From NCBI GenBank assembly GCA_022493055.1, contig CP092781.1:2232001-2296000 (forward strand): DNA of 64,000 nt, given 5' to 3'. The translations under genes and the position numbers were made by a program. The DNA comes from Staphylococcus roterodami. GTDB lineage: Bacteria; Bacillota; Bacilli; Staphylococcales; Staphylococcaceae. The notes below the pieces were generated by a model. The model was not told where the DNA came from, did no database searches, and worked only from the letters and a program-made list of their open reading frames with translations. Below, piece by piece: positions 56,731 through 64,000 of this stretch (positions are counted from its first letter, which is position 1; the number at the start of each line of letters is the position of its first letter).

Positions 56731-57159
56731 TTAGCACATTTTATTAAGCATATCTACGCGGATTTGGTGTCTACCACCATCGTATTTACCTTCAACAAAA
56801 CCTTTAACGACATTTTTAGCTAACGTGTCTCCAACAATTTCAGATCCCAAAGTGATCATTCTTGAATTGTTATGGCCTCTAGTCATATATCCAGAGCGTT
56901 CATCTGATACTTCAGCAGCAATCATGCCTTTGATTTTTGTAGCAACCATAAAGCTACCTGCACCAAATGCATCGATAACAATACCTAAGTTACCTTCTTG
57001 ACTTTGAACATCTTTTGCTACAGCTAAAGTTGCATCTACAAAATCAACTTCCTGTCCTTCTGTTACATCAACAACGTCATATTTATTGTCTAATAAGTAT
57101 GATTTGATGACTTCTTTTAAACGTTTGCCAGCTTCATCTGAACCAATAATAATCGCCAT
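56731..57159 (-). CDS. lacA: Galactose-6-phosphate isomerase subunit LacA
   Basis: A 142-residue RpiB-fold partner of LacB. Where LacB has the catalytic CGTG loop, LacA reads [12 protein letters not shown], so catalysis needs the mixed complex. It is the first gene of the operon. The start follows AAAAGGAG, with the promoter about 110 bases upstream. Confidence 0.97.
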   Translation of the reverse strand: MAIIIGSDEAGKRLKEVIKSYLLDNKYDVVDVTEGQEVDFVDATLAVAKDVQSQEGNLGIVIDAFGAGSFMVATKIKGMIAAEVSDERSGYMTRGHNNSRMITLGSEIVGDTLAKNVVKGFVEGKYDGGRHQIRVDMLNKMC

Positions 57160-57525
57160 AATAAGACTCCTTTTTACTTTAATTTTGAAATGCTTTTCTT
57201 AAAATATGACATGTTTATTTGTAGATTATGAAAATCTTGAGAAAAGGCTTTCAATTTGATTACGTTTAAATTATAAACATAAACAAACAATAAATCAACA
57301 TAATATGTTTGTAATTTGTTTGAATTTGGCATATTTTCAAACAATAAGTGAACATTAATATTGTGGCGTTATTTTAATTAGGTGTTAGTCTGTAATTGAA
57401 GTATGAGTAATAAAGGGCATTCATTTACGTAAATTCACACAAAAAATAGCCCATAAATGAATGCAAATTCACATTCACTTATGAGCATATAGTCACATAT
57501 TTAACAATGCTGTTATATTTTCAAT
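57160..57525. promoter_or_regulatory. lac operon control region
   Basis: A 366-base gap between lacR and lacA. On the minus strand, TTGATT (57293-57298), 17 bases and TATAAT (57270-57275) form the lacA promoter. A cre-like TGAAAGCCTTTTC (57241-57253) follows it, where CcpA would act as a roadblock. T/G-rich TTGTTTG motifs on the minus strand (57281-57341) are probable LacR operator pieces, but I cannot place the exact operators. The lacR terminator is at 57441-57486. Confidence 0.72.
57441..57486 (-). terminator. Intrinsic terminator of lacR
   Basis: GCTCATAAGTGAATG pairs with GCATTCATTTATGGGC over 15 bp including wobbles, with a 7-base loop. On the minus strand TATTTTTTG follows. Confidence 0.8.
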
Positions 57526-58281
57526 TTAGTCGACTACTTCAATATATGATTTAATCGTTTCTACTTTTTCTTCATCTTCATAATCCATGACCACTGCAGT
57601 CAATTCGTTTAATTGACAAAATGATGTAAAATCTTCTTTGCCAACTTTCGTATGATCAATTAGCAAGTATTTTTCAATTGAATTACTAAGTGCCAATTGT
57701 TGCGTATAGGCTTCATCTAATGTAGATGTCATCACAGCACCTTTATTTACTGCATTACTACTAAAGAACATTTTGCTGAATCTTAATTTTTCTAACATGG
57801 CATTCGCCATTTCACCAACAAATGCTTCAGTAATATGTCGCATTTCACCACCAATTAAATAGACACGAAAATGTGCTGTTTGTTTTTCCAACAAAATTTT
57901 ATACACTGGTAGGCAGTTCGTAATAATCGTCAGCGTATGATGATTGACTTCTTCAGCTAATAGTTCAACTGTTGTTCCCGGTCCGAAAAACAAAGTATCC
58001 CCATCTTCAATTAATGATGCAGCTTTTCTAGCTATATATCGTTTTTCTGCAATTTGACGTGTATGTTTTTCTTTATGTGAAATTTCTTTATACTGAAATG
58101 TTGAATTACTGCGCGCACCACCATGAATCTTCGTTAAAATGCCTTTATTCTCCAATTCAATTAAATCTCTGCGAACTGTCATGTCAGACACATTTAAACC
58201 TTCAACGATTTCATTCGTTCTTATCGTACCCTTTTTATTCACTAATTTAGCAATTTCGTCCAAACGTTCATGTTTATTCAC
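57526..58281 (-). CDS. lacR: Lactose operon repressor LacR (DeoR family)
   Basis: A 251-residue DeoR-type repressor: N-terminal winged helix (about 1-57; [19 protein letters not shown] is the recognition region) and a C-terminal sugar-phosphate-sensing domain with the [14 protein letters not shown] loop. Tagatose-6-phosphate is the inducer in S. aureus. The GTG at 58281 ([12 protein letters not shown]) is chosen because AAAGGAGG lies 10 bases before it; the longer frame starts within an unlikely leader. It is transcribed separately from lacA, with a terminator between them. Confidence 0.95.
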   Translation of the reverse strand: MNKHERLDEIAKLVNKKGTIRTNEIVEGLNVSDMTVRRDLIELENKGILTKIHGGARSNSTFQYKEISHKEKHTRQIAEKRYIARKAASLIEDGDTLFFGPGTTVELLAEEVNHHTLTIITNCLPVYKILLEKQTAHFRVYLIGGEMRHITEAFVGEMANAMLEKLRFSKMFFSSNAVNKGAVMTSTLDEAYTQQLALSNSIEKYLLIDHTKVGKEDFTSFCQLNELTAVVMDYEDEEKVETIKSYIEVVD

Positions 58282-58452
58282 TGTAAAGTTGCCTCCTTTA
58301 TTTAGGCGTTCGTGCATTACCTTTAATGTTTAGACATTATTTTTTAATATACATGCTTATTCTATAATAAAAATTGCGTAAAAACTAATATATTTTAACT
58401 GTTTGATTATATGTATAATTCATTTTTAAAAAGAACTGTTTAAACAGCGACT

Positions 58453-58482
58453 TTGATAATTGGAAAATTGATGTACTATAAT
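58453..58482 (+). promoter_or_regulatory. Predicted promoter of the sirtuin gene
   Basis: TTGATA (58453-58458), 18 bases and a consensus TATAAT (58477-58482), about 50 bases before the start codon. Confidence 0.65.
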
Positions 58483-58532
58483 AAAAGCAAAAGACGTTAT
58501 AAATCATTCATTATTTTGATGGGGTGTTTAAT

Positions 58533-59264
58533 TTGGAAAATGATTTAGTGACATTAAAACATATTTTAGACCAATCGCATCGTATTGCATTTTTCACAGG
58601 TGCTGGTGTATCTGTTGAAAGCGGTGTCCCTGACTTTCGTTCAATGGGTGGCTTATTTGATGAAATTTCAAAAGATGGATTTTCTCCAGAATACTTATTA
58701 AGTCGCGATTATTTAGAAGATGATCCTGAAGGTTTTATCAATTTCTGTCATAAGCGCTTACTGTTTGTCGATACGAAGCCCAATATCGTACATGATTGGA
58801 TTGCAAAATTAGAACATAATAAACAATCATTAGGTGTCATCACGCAAAATATCGATGGTTTGCACTCTGACGCTGGAAGTCAACATGTTGATGAATTACA
58901 TGGTACATTGAATCGATTTTATTGTAATGAATGTCATAAATCCTATACGAAATCTGATGTCATTGATAGAACTTTGAAACATTGTGATAATTGTGGTGGT
59001 GCCATCCGACCAGACATCGTATTGTACGGTGAGATGTTAGATCAACCTACCATCATACGTGCATTAAATAAAATTGAACATGCTGACACCCTTGTCGTAT
59101 TAGGTTCATCACTCGTTGTGCAACCTGCCGCAGGATTAATATCAAACTTTAAAGGCGACAATTTAATTATTATCAATAAAGACCGCACACCTTATGATAG
59201 CGACGCTACTTTGGTCATTCATGACGACATGGTTTCCGTTGTAAAAGCTTTAATGACAGAGTAA
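58533..59264 (+). CDS. Sir2-family NAD-dependent protein deacylase
   Basis: A 243-residue sirtuin. It has the NAD loop FFTGAGVSVESGVPDFRS, TQNIDGLH, the catalytic His in DELHG, a complete zinc site (CNECHKSY and CDNCGG) and the late GSSLVVQPAA. This is a canonical class sirtuin, not the SirTM type linked to macrodomains. Its targets are probably acyl-lysines on metabolic enzymes. The start is taken as TTG 58533 with GGGGTG upstream; the GTG at 58524 lies within that site. It is a single gene, divergent from lacR, with its own promoter and terminator. Confidence 0.92.
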   Translation: MENDLVTLKHILDQSHRIAFFTGAGVSVESGVPDFRSMGGLFDEISKDGFSPEYLLSRDYLEDDPEGFINFCHKRLLFVDTKPNIVHDWIAKLEHNKQSLGVITQNIDGLHSDAGSQHVDELHGTLNRFYCNECHKSYTKSDVIDRTLKHCDNCGGAIRPDIVLYGEMLDQPTIIRALNKIEHADTLVVLGSSLVVQPAAGLISNFKGDNLIIINKDRTPYDSDATLVIHDDMVSVVKALMTE

Positions 59265-59571
59265 TCAGTATGTAAAAAGCATTTCCCGAGTAGTAGGGAA
59301 ATGCTTTTTATTTTGAAGTTATGTATTCATTTTTTGAGTTCGGAATTCGGAGTTTGGAATCTCTTTTCGGATTTTAACGTTTGAAGTTCCAAATTAAAAT
59401 GAGTGGAGATTTTTAATTATTGCGTGAAAAATGCCTTGATTTTGTAGCGATTTTTCATTTGATGAATTGTGTTTTATTTGAATAGGATGTTACTTTTAGA
59501 CGTTCTCATTCTCACTCAATGAAAGCTCATTCATTAAAACTTAACTGTAAATCTTATGCATACAACTTATT
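59265..59571. other. Intergenic region after the sirtuin gene
   Basis: A 307-base gap holding the sirtuin terminator. A short self-similar stretch (TTCGGAATTCGGAGTTTGGA, 59338-59357) follows, of no evident function. I see no gene. Confidence 0.5.
59274..59309 (+). terminator. Intrinsic terminator of the sirtuin gene
   Basis: AAAAAGCATTTCCC and GGGAAATGCTTTTT form a perfect 14-bp stem with an 8-base loop, directly after the stop codon. Confidence 0.9.
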
Positions 59572-59775
59572 TTATTGTTTACTTTTATTGCGATTTTTCT
59601 TACTAAAGATATTCGTTTCATCAATTGATTTTTTATTACTAAAGTAGATTGTAAAAATAATCGCCATTCCTACAAATATAGGCATCTTACGATATTCAAA
59701 TGGTATAAAATACATTGTCGTAAGCATGATGATACCTGTAATTAAAGTAATAATAGCAAAATGTTTATATTTCAT
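59572..59775 (-). CDS. Small two-helix membrane protein, function unknown
   Basis: A 67-residue protein I cannot assign to a family. It has two hydrophobic segments (about residues 6-25, FAIITLITGIIMLTTMYFI, and 31-47, MPIFVGMAIIFTIYF) and a basic, polar C-terminus (KKNRNKSKQ). The ATG follows GGGGAT at suitable spacing, which favours a real gene. It stands alone on the minus strand. Confidence 0.6.
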   Translation of the reverse strand: MKYKHFAIITLITGIIMLTTMYFIPFEYRKMPIFVGMAIIFTIYFSNKKSIDETNIFSKKNRNKSKQ

Positions 59776-59933
59776 GTTGTTATCCCCTATACAATTTATT
59801 GTTTATTTATTATATACTTATTTTCACGGAATTATCAATATTTTAATTATTATTTTAGTTAAGTTATTGCGCAATGCAAAAATTCACAATATTTTATTTA
59901 GTTGTTCTCCCCTTTTTTTAAAAGCCATAAAAA

Positions 59934-59973
59934 TAACCTGAAACATAGACTTTAACATCCAAGTTTCAGGTTA
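59934..59973 (-). terminator. Intrinsic terminator of the aldo/keto reductase gene
   Basis: TAACCTGAAAC (59934-59944) and GTTTCAGGTTA (59963-59973) form an 11-bp stem. On the minus strand a TTTTTATGG tail follows. Confidence 0.78.
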
Positions 59974-60008
59974 GCGTAATGTAAATTATTTACTTGATTA
60001 TGTTATGA

Positions 60009-60857
60009 TTAAACATCTAATTCTCTGCTTGTAAGTGCTTTAATCATCTCTGGATCAGCATGTGAGAAAAATTGGCTATTACTTTCTTCTAATGTCGCAA
60101 TTTGTTGTTTATCTTCTTCTGTCAGTTCAAAATCAAATATATCTAAGTTTTGATCCATACGTTCTGGATTTACTGATTTTGCGAGTACAACGATGTCACG
60201 TTCTACTAACCAGCGTAAAATAACTTGTGCAATTGATTTGTTATATTTATCTGCAATGGCTTGCAACAATTGATTTTGGAATAATTGATTTTTGCCTTCT
60301 GCAAATGGTGCCCAAGCTTCTACCACAACATTTTCTTGTTGAAGTGCTGCAACTTGTTCTTCTTGTTGATGGAATGGATTAATTTCTATTTGGTTCACTT
60401 GTGGTTGAATTTGATTGTGAATACCTAAATCTACAATTCGATCAACGCCGAAGTTAGATACACCGATTGCTTTAATTTTACCATTTTCTTTTAACTCTTC
60501 TAATGCACGCCATGAGCCATATACATCATTGTAAGGTTGGTGAATAAGCACTAGATCAATATAGTCCAAATTTAATCGTTGTAATGATCGTTCGATTGAT
60601 TTGATCGTATCTTCATAGTTAACATTTTCAATCCATACTTTAGTCGTAATAAATAGCTCACTTCTATCAATTCCTGAAGCTTCAATACCTTGACCTACTT
60701 CAGTTTCATTTAAATAACTTTGTGCTGTATCAATATGTCTATAGCCCGCTTTAATTGCTTCTATAACCGCTTCTGCTGTTTGTTCTTGAGGAATTTGAAA
60801 TACTCCGAAACCTAATACTGGTATCTTTACATCTTCACTTATTTCAATATGATTCAT
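60009..60857 (-). CDS. Aldo/keto reductase
   Basis: A 282-residue NADPH-dependent TIM-barrel reductase. The catalytic tetrad is visible: Asp and Tyr in RHIDTAQSYLNE, Lys in FITTKVW and His in LVLIHQPY. GVSNFGVDRI and the cofactor-binding AKSVNPERM are also typical. It probably reduces aldehydes or 2,5-diketogluconate-like carbonyls; substrate unknown. AAAGGAGG precedes the ATG. It lies 69 bases downstream of the MerR regulator gene on the same strand, and the gap contains a promoter of the MerR type, so it is probably induced by the MerR protein in response to a reactive compound. Confidence 0.92.
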   Translation of the reverse strand: MNHIEISEDVKIPVLGFGVFQIPQEQTAEAVIEAIKAGYRHIDTAQSYLNETEVGQGIEASGIDRSELFITTKVWIENVNYEDTIKSIERSLQRLNLDYIDLVLIHQPYNDVYGSWRALEELKENGKIKAIGVSNFGVDRIVDLGIHNQIQPQVNQIEINPFHQQEEQVAALQQENVVVEAWAPFAEGKNQLFQNQLLQAIADKYNKSIAQVILRWLVERDIVVLAKSVNPERMDQNLDIFDFELTEEDKQQIATLEESNSQFFSHADPEMIKALTSRELDV

Positions 60858-60886
60858 AAAATGAACCTCCTTTATCTTGTAAATCC

Positions 60887-60917
60887 ACTATAAACCATGG
60901 AGCGAACTCTATAGCAA
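60887..60917 (-). promoter_or_regulatory. MerR-type promoter/operator of the aldo/keto reductase
   Basis: On the minus strand TTGCTA (60912-60917), a 19-base spacer and TATAGT (60887-60892). The spacer is centred on the dyad CTATAGAG-ttcg-CTCCATGG (60895-60914), six of eight positions paired. An over-long 19-base spacer filled by a dyad is the hallmark of promoters twisted open by MerR activators. Confidence 0.72.
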
Positions 60918-60926
60918 ACAATAAGT

Positions 60927-61343
60927 TTACTTTCTCTCCCAAAGACGTTCAACATTTACATCATGATTATCACTAGCATTGATTTTAGCAATATGATTAT
61001 CATAATTATCAATTTTATATTGTAGTAAATCTCTCGCATCATGAATTGTCTTTAAGTTTTCATTTAATTCTTCGAGTTGCTTACTTAAAATATGCTTTTG
61101 CTGTGCTTGAATATTTTCATTTTTAGGAAGCTGCGCTAACCTACAAAATTCGATAAGCGATTCAATACTGACGCCTGCATTTCGCAAATTTTTCACTAAA
61201 TAAATCCAATTTAAATCACTATCATTGTATATTCTATATCCATTTTCATCTCGATTAACAGGTGGAATCACACCAACCTTTTCATAATATCTTAAAGTGT
61301 CTTGAGATATATTCATGAGCGCTACGACTTCTTTAGTTTTCAT
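60927..61343 (-). CDS. MerR family transcriptional regulator
   Basis: A 138-residue regulator: N-terminal winged helix (KTKEVVALMNISQDTLRYYEKVGVI region, residues 2-28; the second wing contains NGYRIYNDSD) and a coiled-coil dimerisation helix (about residues 80-118). No cysteine cluster for metal binding is present in the C-terminus, which suggests the TipA/AdhR side of the family, responding to organic or carbonyl stress. It sits directly upstream of an aldo/keto reductase with a MerR-type promoter between. The start follows GAAAGGA. Confidence 0.9.
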   Translation of the reverse strand: MKTKEVVALMNISQDTLRYYEKVGVIPPVNRDENGYRIYNDSDLNWIYLVKNLRNAGVSIESLIEFCRLAQLPKNENIQAQQKHILSKQLEELNENLKTIHDARDLLQYKIDNYDNHIAKINASDNHDVNVERLWERK

Positions 61344-61748
61344 TGAGACTATCCTTTCAGTTATGTTGGCTTCATCTTAAGTAATGTTGCTATATATTAC
61401 TATCTTCGTTTGAATACTTCTTATTTTATTACTCAAATTGAAATTTGTCTCTTTTCTAACATTTTACATTTTATCTTTTTAATTACTTTTATAATTGTAT
61501 AAATTAAATATTTAAAATGATATAATCACTAAGATTGATATTATTTAATTTTTCCAAAATTATTTCCGTTGCAATTTTTGGGTGATGAGGAAAATTTGGA
61601 TGATTGATTGTTTATATACATCAACATGCTTTGCGGATTGTTTGAGAGTAAACAGTTATTTGTATGCATTAACGAATTTTGAAAAATTGAATCATTATTT
61701 AATCATAATATTCATTGCGCACGCGCAACACAAAAAGGAGACATGTCA
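61344..61748. promoter_or_regulatory. Intergenic control region between merR-like gene and hysA
   Basis: A 405-base, very AT-rich gap between divergent genes. Recognisable items are a possible CodY-like motif AATTTTGAAAAATT (61675-61688), a G/C-rich palindrome TTGCGC-AC-GCGCAA (61715-61728) and the hysA ribosome binding site AAAAAGGAG (61732-61740). No promoter stands out clearly from the AT-rich background. Confidence 0.5.
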
Positions 61749-64000
61749 ATGACATATAGAATGAAGAAATGGCAAAAATTATCCACCATTACATTATTAA
61801 TGGCCGGTGTGATTACTTTGAATGATGGTGAATTCAGAAGTGTTGATAAACATCGGATTGCTGTGGCTGATACGAATGTTCAAACACCAAATTATGAAAA
61901 GTTGAGGAACACATGGTTAGATGTTAACTACGGTTATGATAAGTATGATGAGAAGAATGACGCAATGAAGAAGAAGTTTGATGCTACAGAGAAAGAGGCA
62001 GAGAAATTACTAAGTAGCATGAAAACTGAAAGTGATAGGAAATACTTGTGGGAAAACTCAAAAGATTTAGATACGAAGTCTGCGGATATGACTCGTACAT
62101 ATCGTAATATTGAGAAAATCGCAGAAGCGATGAAGCATCCTAAAACCACTTTAAAAAATGACGAAAATAAAAAGAAAGTGAAAGGTGCCCTTGAGTGGCT
62201 GCATAAAAATGCCTATGGAAAAGAGCCAGATAAAAAAGTTGCTGATTTAAAAACTAATTTTTCAAAATCAGCCCCTCAAAAGAATACCAACTTAAATTGG
62301 TGGGACTATGAAATTGGAACACCTAGATCATTAACAAATACCCTAATATTACTAAATGATCAATTTTCAAATGAAGAAAAGAAAAAATACACTGCCCCTA
62401 TCAAAACTTTCGCCCCAGATAGTGACAAAATATTATCTTCAGTAGAAAAACCTGAACCTGCAAAAGGCGGAAATTTAGTAGACATTTCTAAGGTAAAACT
62501 TTTAGAAAGTATTATCGAAGAAGATAAAGATATGATGAAAGATTCAATAGATGCATTTAATAAAGTCTTCACTTACGTTCAAAGTAATGCAACTGGTAAA
62601 GAACGTAATGGATTTTATAAAGATGGCTCATATATCGATCATCAAGACGTTCCATACACTGGTGCTTATGGCGTTGTACTCTTAGAGGGGATTTCTCAAA
62701 TGATGCCAATGATAAAAGAAACACCTTTTAATGATAAAACCCAAAATAATACAACCTTAAAGTCATGGATTGACGACGGATTTATGCCACTCATTTATAA
62801 AGGTGAAATGATGGATTTATCACGAGGTAGAGCTATCAGTCGCGAAAATGAAACGAGTCACGCAGCGTCAGCGACTGTAATGAAATCATTGTTGAGATTG
62901 AGTGATGCCATGGATGAGTCTACAAAAGCTAAATATAAACAAATTGTCAAAACTTCAGTTAAATCTGATTCAAGTTACGGCCAAAATGATACATTAAGCT
63001 CTTATTCAGATATAAGCAAAATGAAGTCTTTAATGGAAGACAGCACTATTTCTACTAACGGTTTAACACAACAACTTAAAATATATAATGACATGGATCG
63101 TGTCACCTATCATAACAAAGACTTAGACTTTGCATTTGGTTTAAGTATGACGTCGAAAAACGTCGCACCTTACGAAAGTATCAACGGAGAGAACTTAAAA
63201 GGTTGGCACACCGGTGCAGGCATGTCTTATTTATATAACAGCGATGTGAAACACTACCGTGATAACTTCTGGGCAACAGCCAATATGAAACAATTAGCAG
63301 GAACTACAACTATAGAAAATGAAGAACCTAAAGGTACGGATGTTAAAAAGTCGAGTAAAACTTTTGTAGGCGGAACAAAATTCGATGACCAACATGCTAG
63401 TATCGGAATGGATTTTGAAAATCAGGACAAAACTTTAACTGCCAAAAAATCATATTTCATATTAAACGATAAAATTGTCTTCTTAGGAACTGGCATTAAA
63501 AGTACTGATTCATCAAAGAATCCAGTTACAACGATTGAAAATCGCAAAGCGAATGGGTATACGTTATATACAGACGATAAAAAAACAACCGCTTCCGATA
63601 ATCAGGAAACCAATTCCGTCTTTTTAGAGTCAACCAATAAACCTAAAAACAATATAGGCTATCATTTTTTAAACGAATCTAAAATAACTGTAACAAAAGA
63701 AAGTCATACTGGTAAGTGGAGTGAAATAAATAAAAGCCAAAAGGATACACAAAAAACTGATGAGTATTATGAAGTAACTCAAAAGCATTCTGATAAAGAC
63801 GATAAATATGGATATGTGTTGTATCCAGGTATAACAAAAGATAATTTTAAATCCAAAGCAAGCCAAGTAACTATCGTTAAACAAGATGATGACTTCCACG
63901 TTGTTAAAGATAATGAATCGGTTTGGGCTGGTGTCAATTATAGTAATAGCACTCAAACTTTTGACATTAACAACACTAAAGTCGAAGTTAAAGCCAAAGG
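61749..64000 (+). CDS. hysA: Hyaluronate lyase HysA (N-terminal part, runs off the window)
   Basis: A secreted polysaccharide lyase (family 8) that degrades host hyaluronan. The frame is open from ATG 61749 to the end, giving 750 codons without a stop; the gene continues beyond the window. A signal peptide (MTYRMKKWQKL, then a hydrophobic core, cleavage near AVA-DT) is followed by the alpha-barrel catalytic domain and beta-sandwich domains. Catalytic residues are in YIDHQDVPYTGAYG (His298 and Tyr307), nine residues apart as in the streptococcal enzyme, with Asn242 and the SRGRAISRE arginines as further active-site candidates. AAAAAGGAG precedes the start. Parts of the N-terminal sequence differ from the S. 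aureus form I remember. Confidence 0.93.
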   Translation, partial: MTYRMKKWQKLSTITLLMAGVITLNDGEFRSVDKHRIAVADTNVQTPNYEKLRNTWLDVNYGYDKYDEKNDAMKKKFDATEKEAEKLLSSMKTESDRKYLWENSKDLDTKSADMTRTYRNIEKIAEAMKHPKTTLKNDENKKKVKGALEWLHKNAYGKEPDKKVADLKTNFSKSAPQKNTNLNWWDYEIGTPRSLTNTLILLNDQFSNEEKKKYTAPIKTFAPDSDKILSSVEKPEPAKGGNLVDISKVKLLESIIEEDKDMMKDSIDAFNKVFTYVQSNATGKERNGFYKDGSYIDHQDVPYTGAYGVVLLEGISQMMPMIKETPFNDKTQNNTTLKSWIDDGFMPLIYKGEMMDLSRGRAISRENETSHAASATVMKSLLRLSDAMDESTKAKYKQIVKTSVKSDSSYGQNDTLSSYSDISKMKSLMEDSTISTNGLTQQLKIYNDMDRVTYHNKDLDFAFGLSMTSKNVAPYESINGENLKGWHTGAGMSYLYNSDVKHYRDNFWATANMKQLAGTTTIENEEPKGTDVKKSSKTFVGGTKFDDQHASIGMDFENQDKTLTAKKSYFILNDKIVFLGTGIKSTDSSKNPVTTIENRKANGYTLYTDDKKTTASDNQETNSVFLESTNKPKNNIGYHFLNESKITVTKESHTGKWSEINKSQKDTQKTDEYYEVTQKHSDKDDKYGYVLYPGITKDNFKSKASQVTIVKQDDDFHVVKDNESVWAGVNYSNSTQTFDINNTKVEVKAK

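Overview
The window is a low-GC Firmicute chromosome segment. Gene content and order identify it as Staphylococcus aureus or a very close relative of the S. aureus complex: the mtl operon, fmtB, dacA-cdaR-glmM, an rRNA/tRNA operon, mdeA-sepA-sdrM, htsABC, the sfa cluster, asp23, lacRABCDFEG and hysA. All of it reads as core chromosome. There is no prophage, plasmid, CRISPR array or intact mobile element. The only mobile-element trace is one wrecked IS1182-type transposase with its flanking repeats.

Layout. 1-4660 (+): end of the mannitol operon (mtlA partial, mtlR, mtlF, mtlD). 4968-12332 (-): one giant LPXTG surface protein gene, fmtB, with about 17-18 repeats of about 76 residues. 12611-15736 (-): dacA-cdaR-glmM, which makes c-di-AMP and the peptidoglycan precursor glucosamine-1-phosphate. 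15923-16831 (-): arginase. 17061-22544 (-): an rRNA operon transcribed 16S-23S-5S and then tRNA-Asn, Glu, Val, Tyr, Gln and Lys, driven by two tandem promoters. 22999-24063 (-): a Mrp/ApbC ATPase. 24211-27801 (-): three drug-efflux genes in a row. 27978-32375: membrane proteins, a UDP-sugar pyrophosphorylase homologue and a small PH-like protein. 32610-42341: staphyloferrin A uptake (htsABC) and synthesis/export (sfaABC, sfaD), both under visible Fur boxes. 42342-43730: repeats and the transposase remnant. 43734-46834 (-): the sigma-B-controlled opuD2-amaP-DUF2273-asp23 group. 47147-50528 (-): two oxidoreductases and a DUF915 hydrolase. 50790-58281 (-): the tagatose-6-phosphate lactose pathway and its repressor LacR. 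58533-61343: sirtuin, a small membrane protein, an aldo/keto reductase and a MerR regulator. 61749-64000 (+): hyaluronate lyase, running off the window.

The regulatory layer is unusually legible. Fur boxes sit inside the 17-bp spacers of the htsA and sfaD promoters. A MerR dyad sits inside a 19-bp spacer before the aldo/keto reductase. CcpA (cre) motifs lie in the promoters of arginase and the SunI-like gene and after the lac promoter. Sigma-B promoters precede opuD2 and amaP. Most transcription units end in clear intrinsic terminators, several of them bidirectional.

I found no convincing wholly new biological system. The best leads are the catabolite-controlled orphan SunI-like gene, the MerR/aldo-keto reductase switch, the cysteine-free Mrp ATPase, the eukaryote-type UDP-sugar pyrophosphorylase next to a PAQR protein, a possible short plus-strand RNA between arginase and the tRNAs, and the layered repeats around the transposase remnant. 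Gene names come from recognising sequences and gene order from memory; no database was searched.
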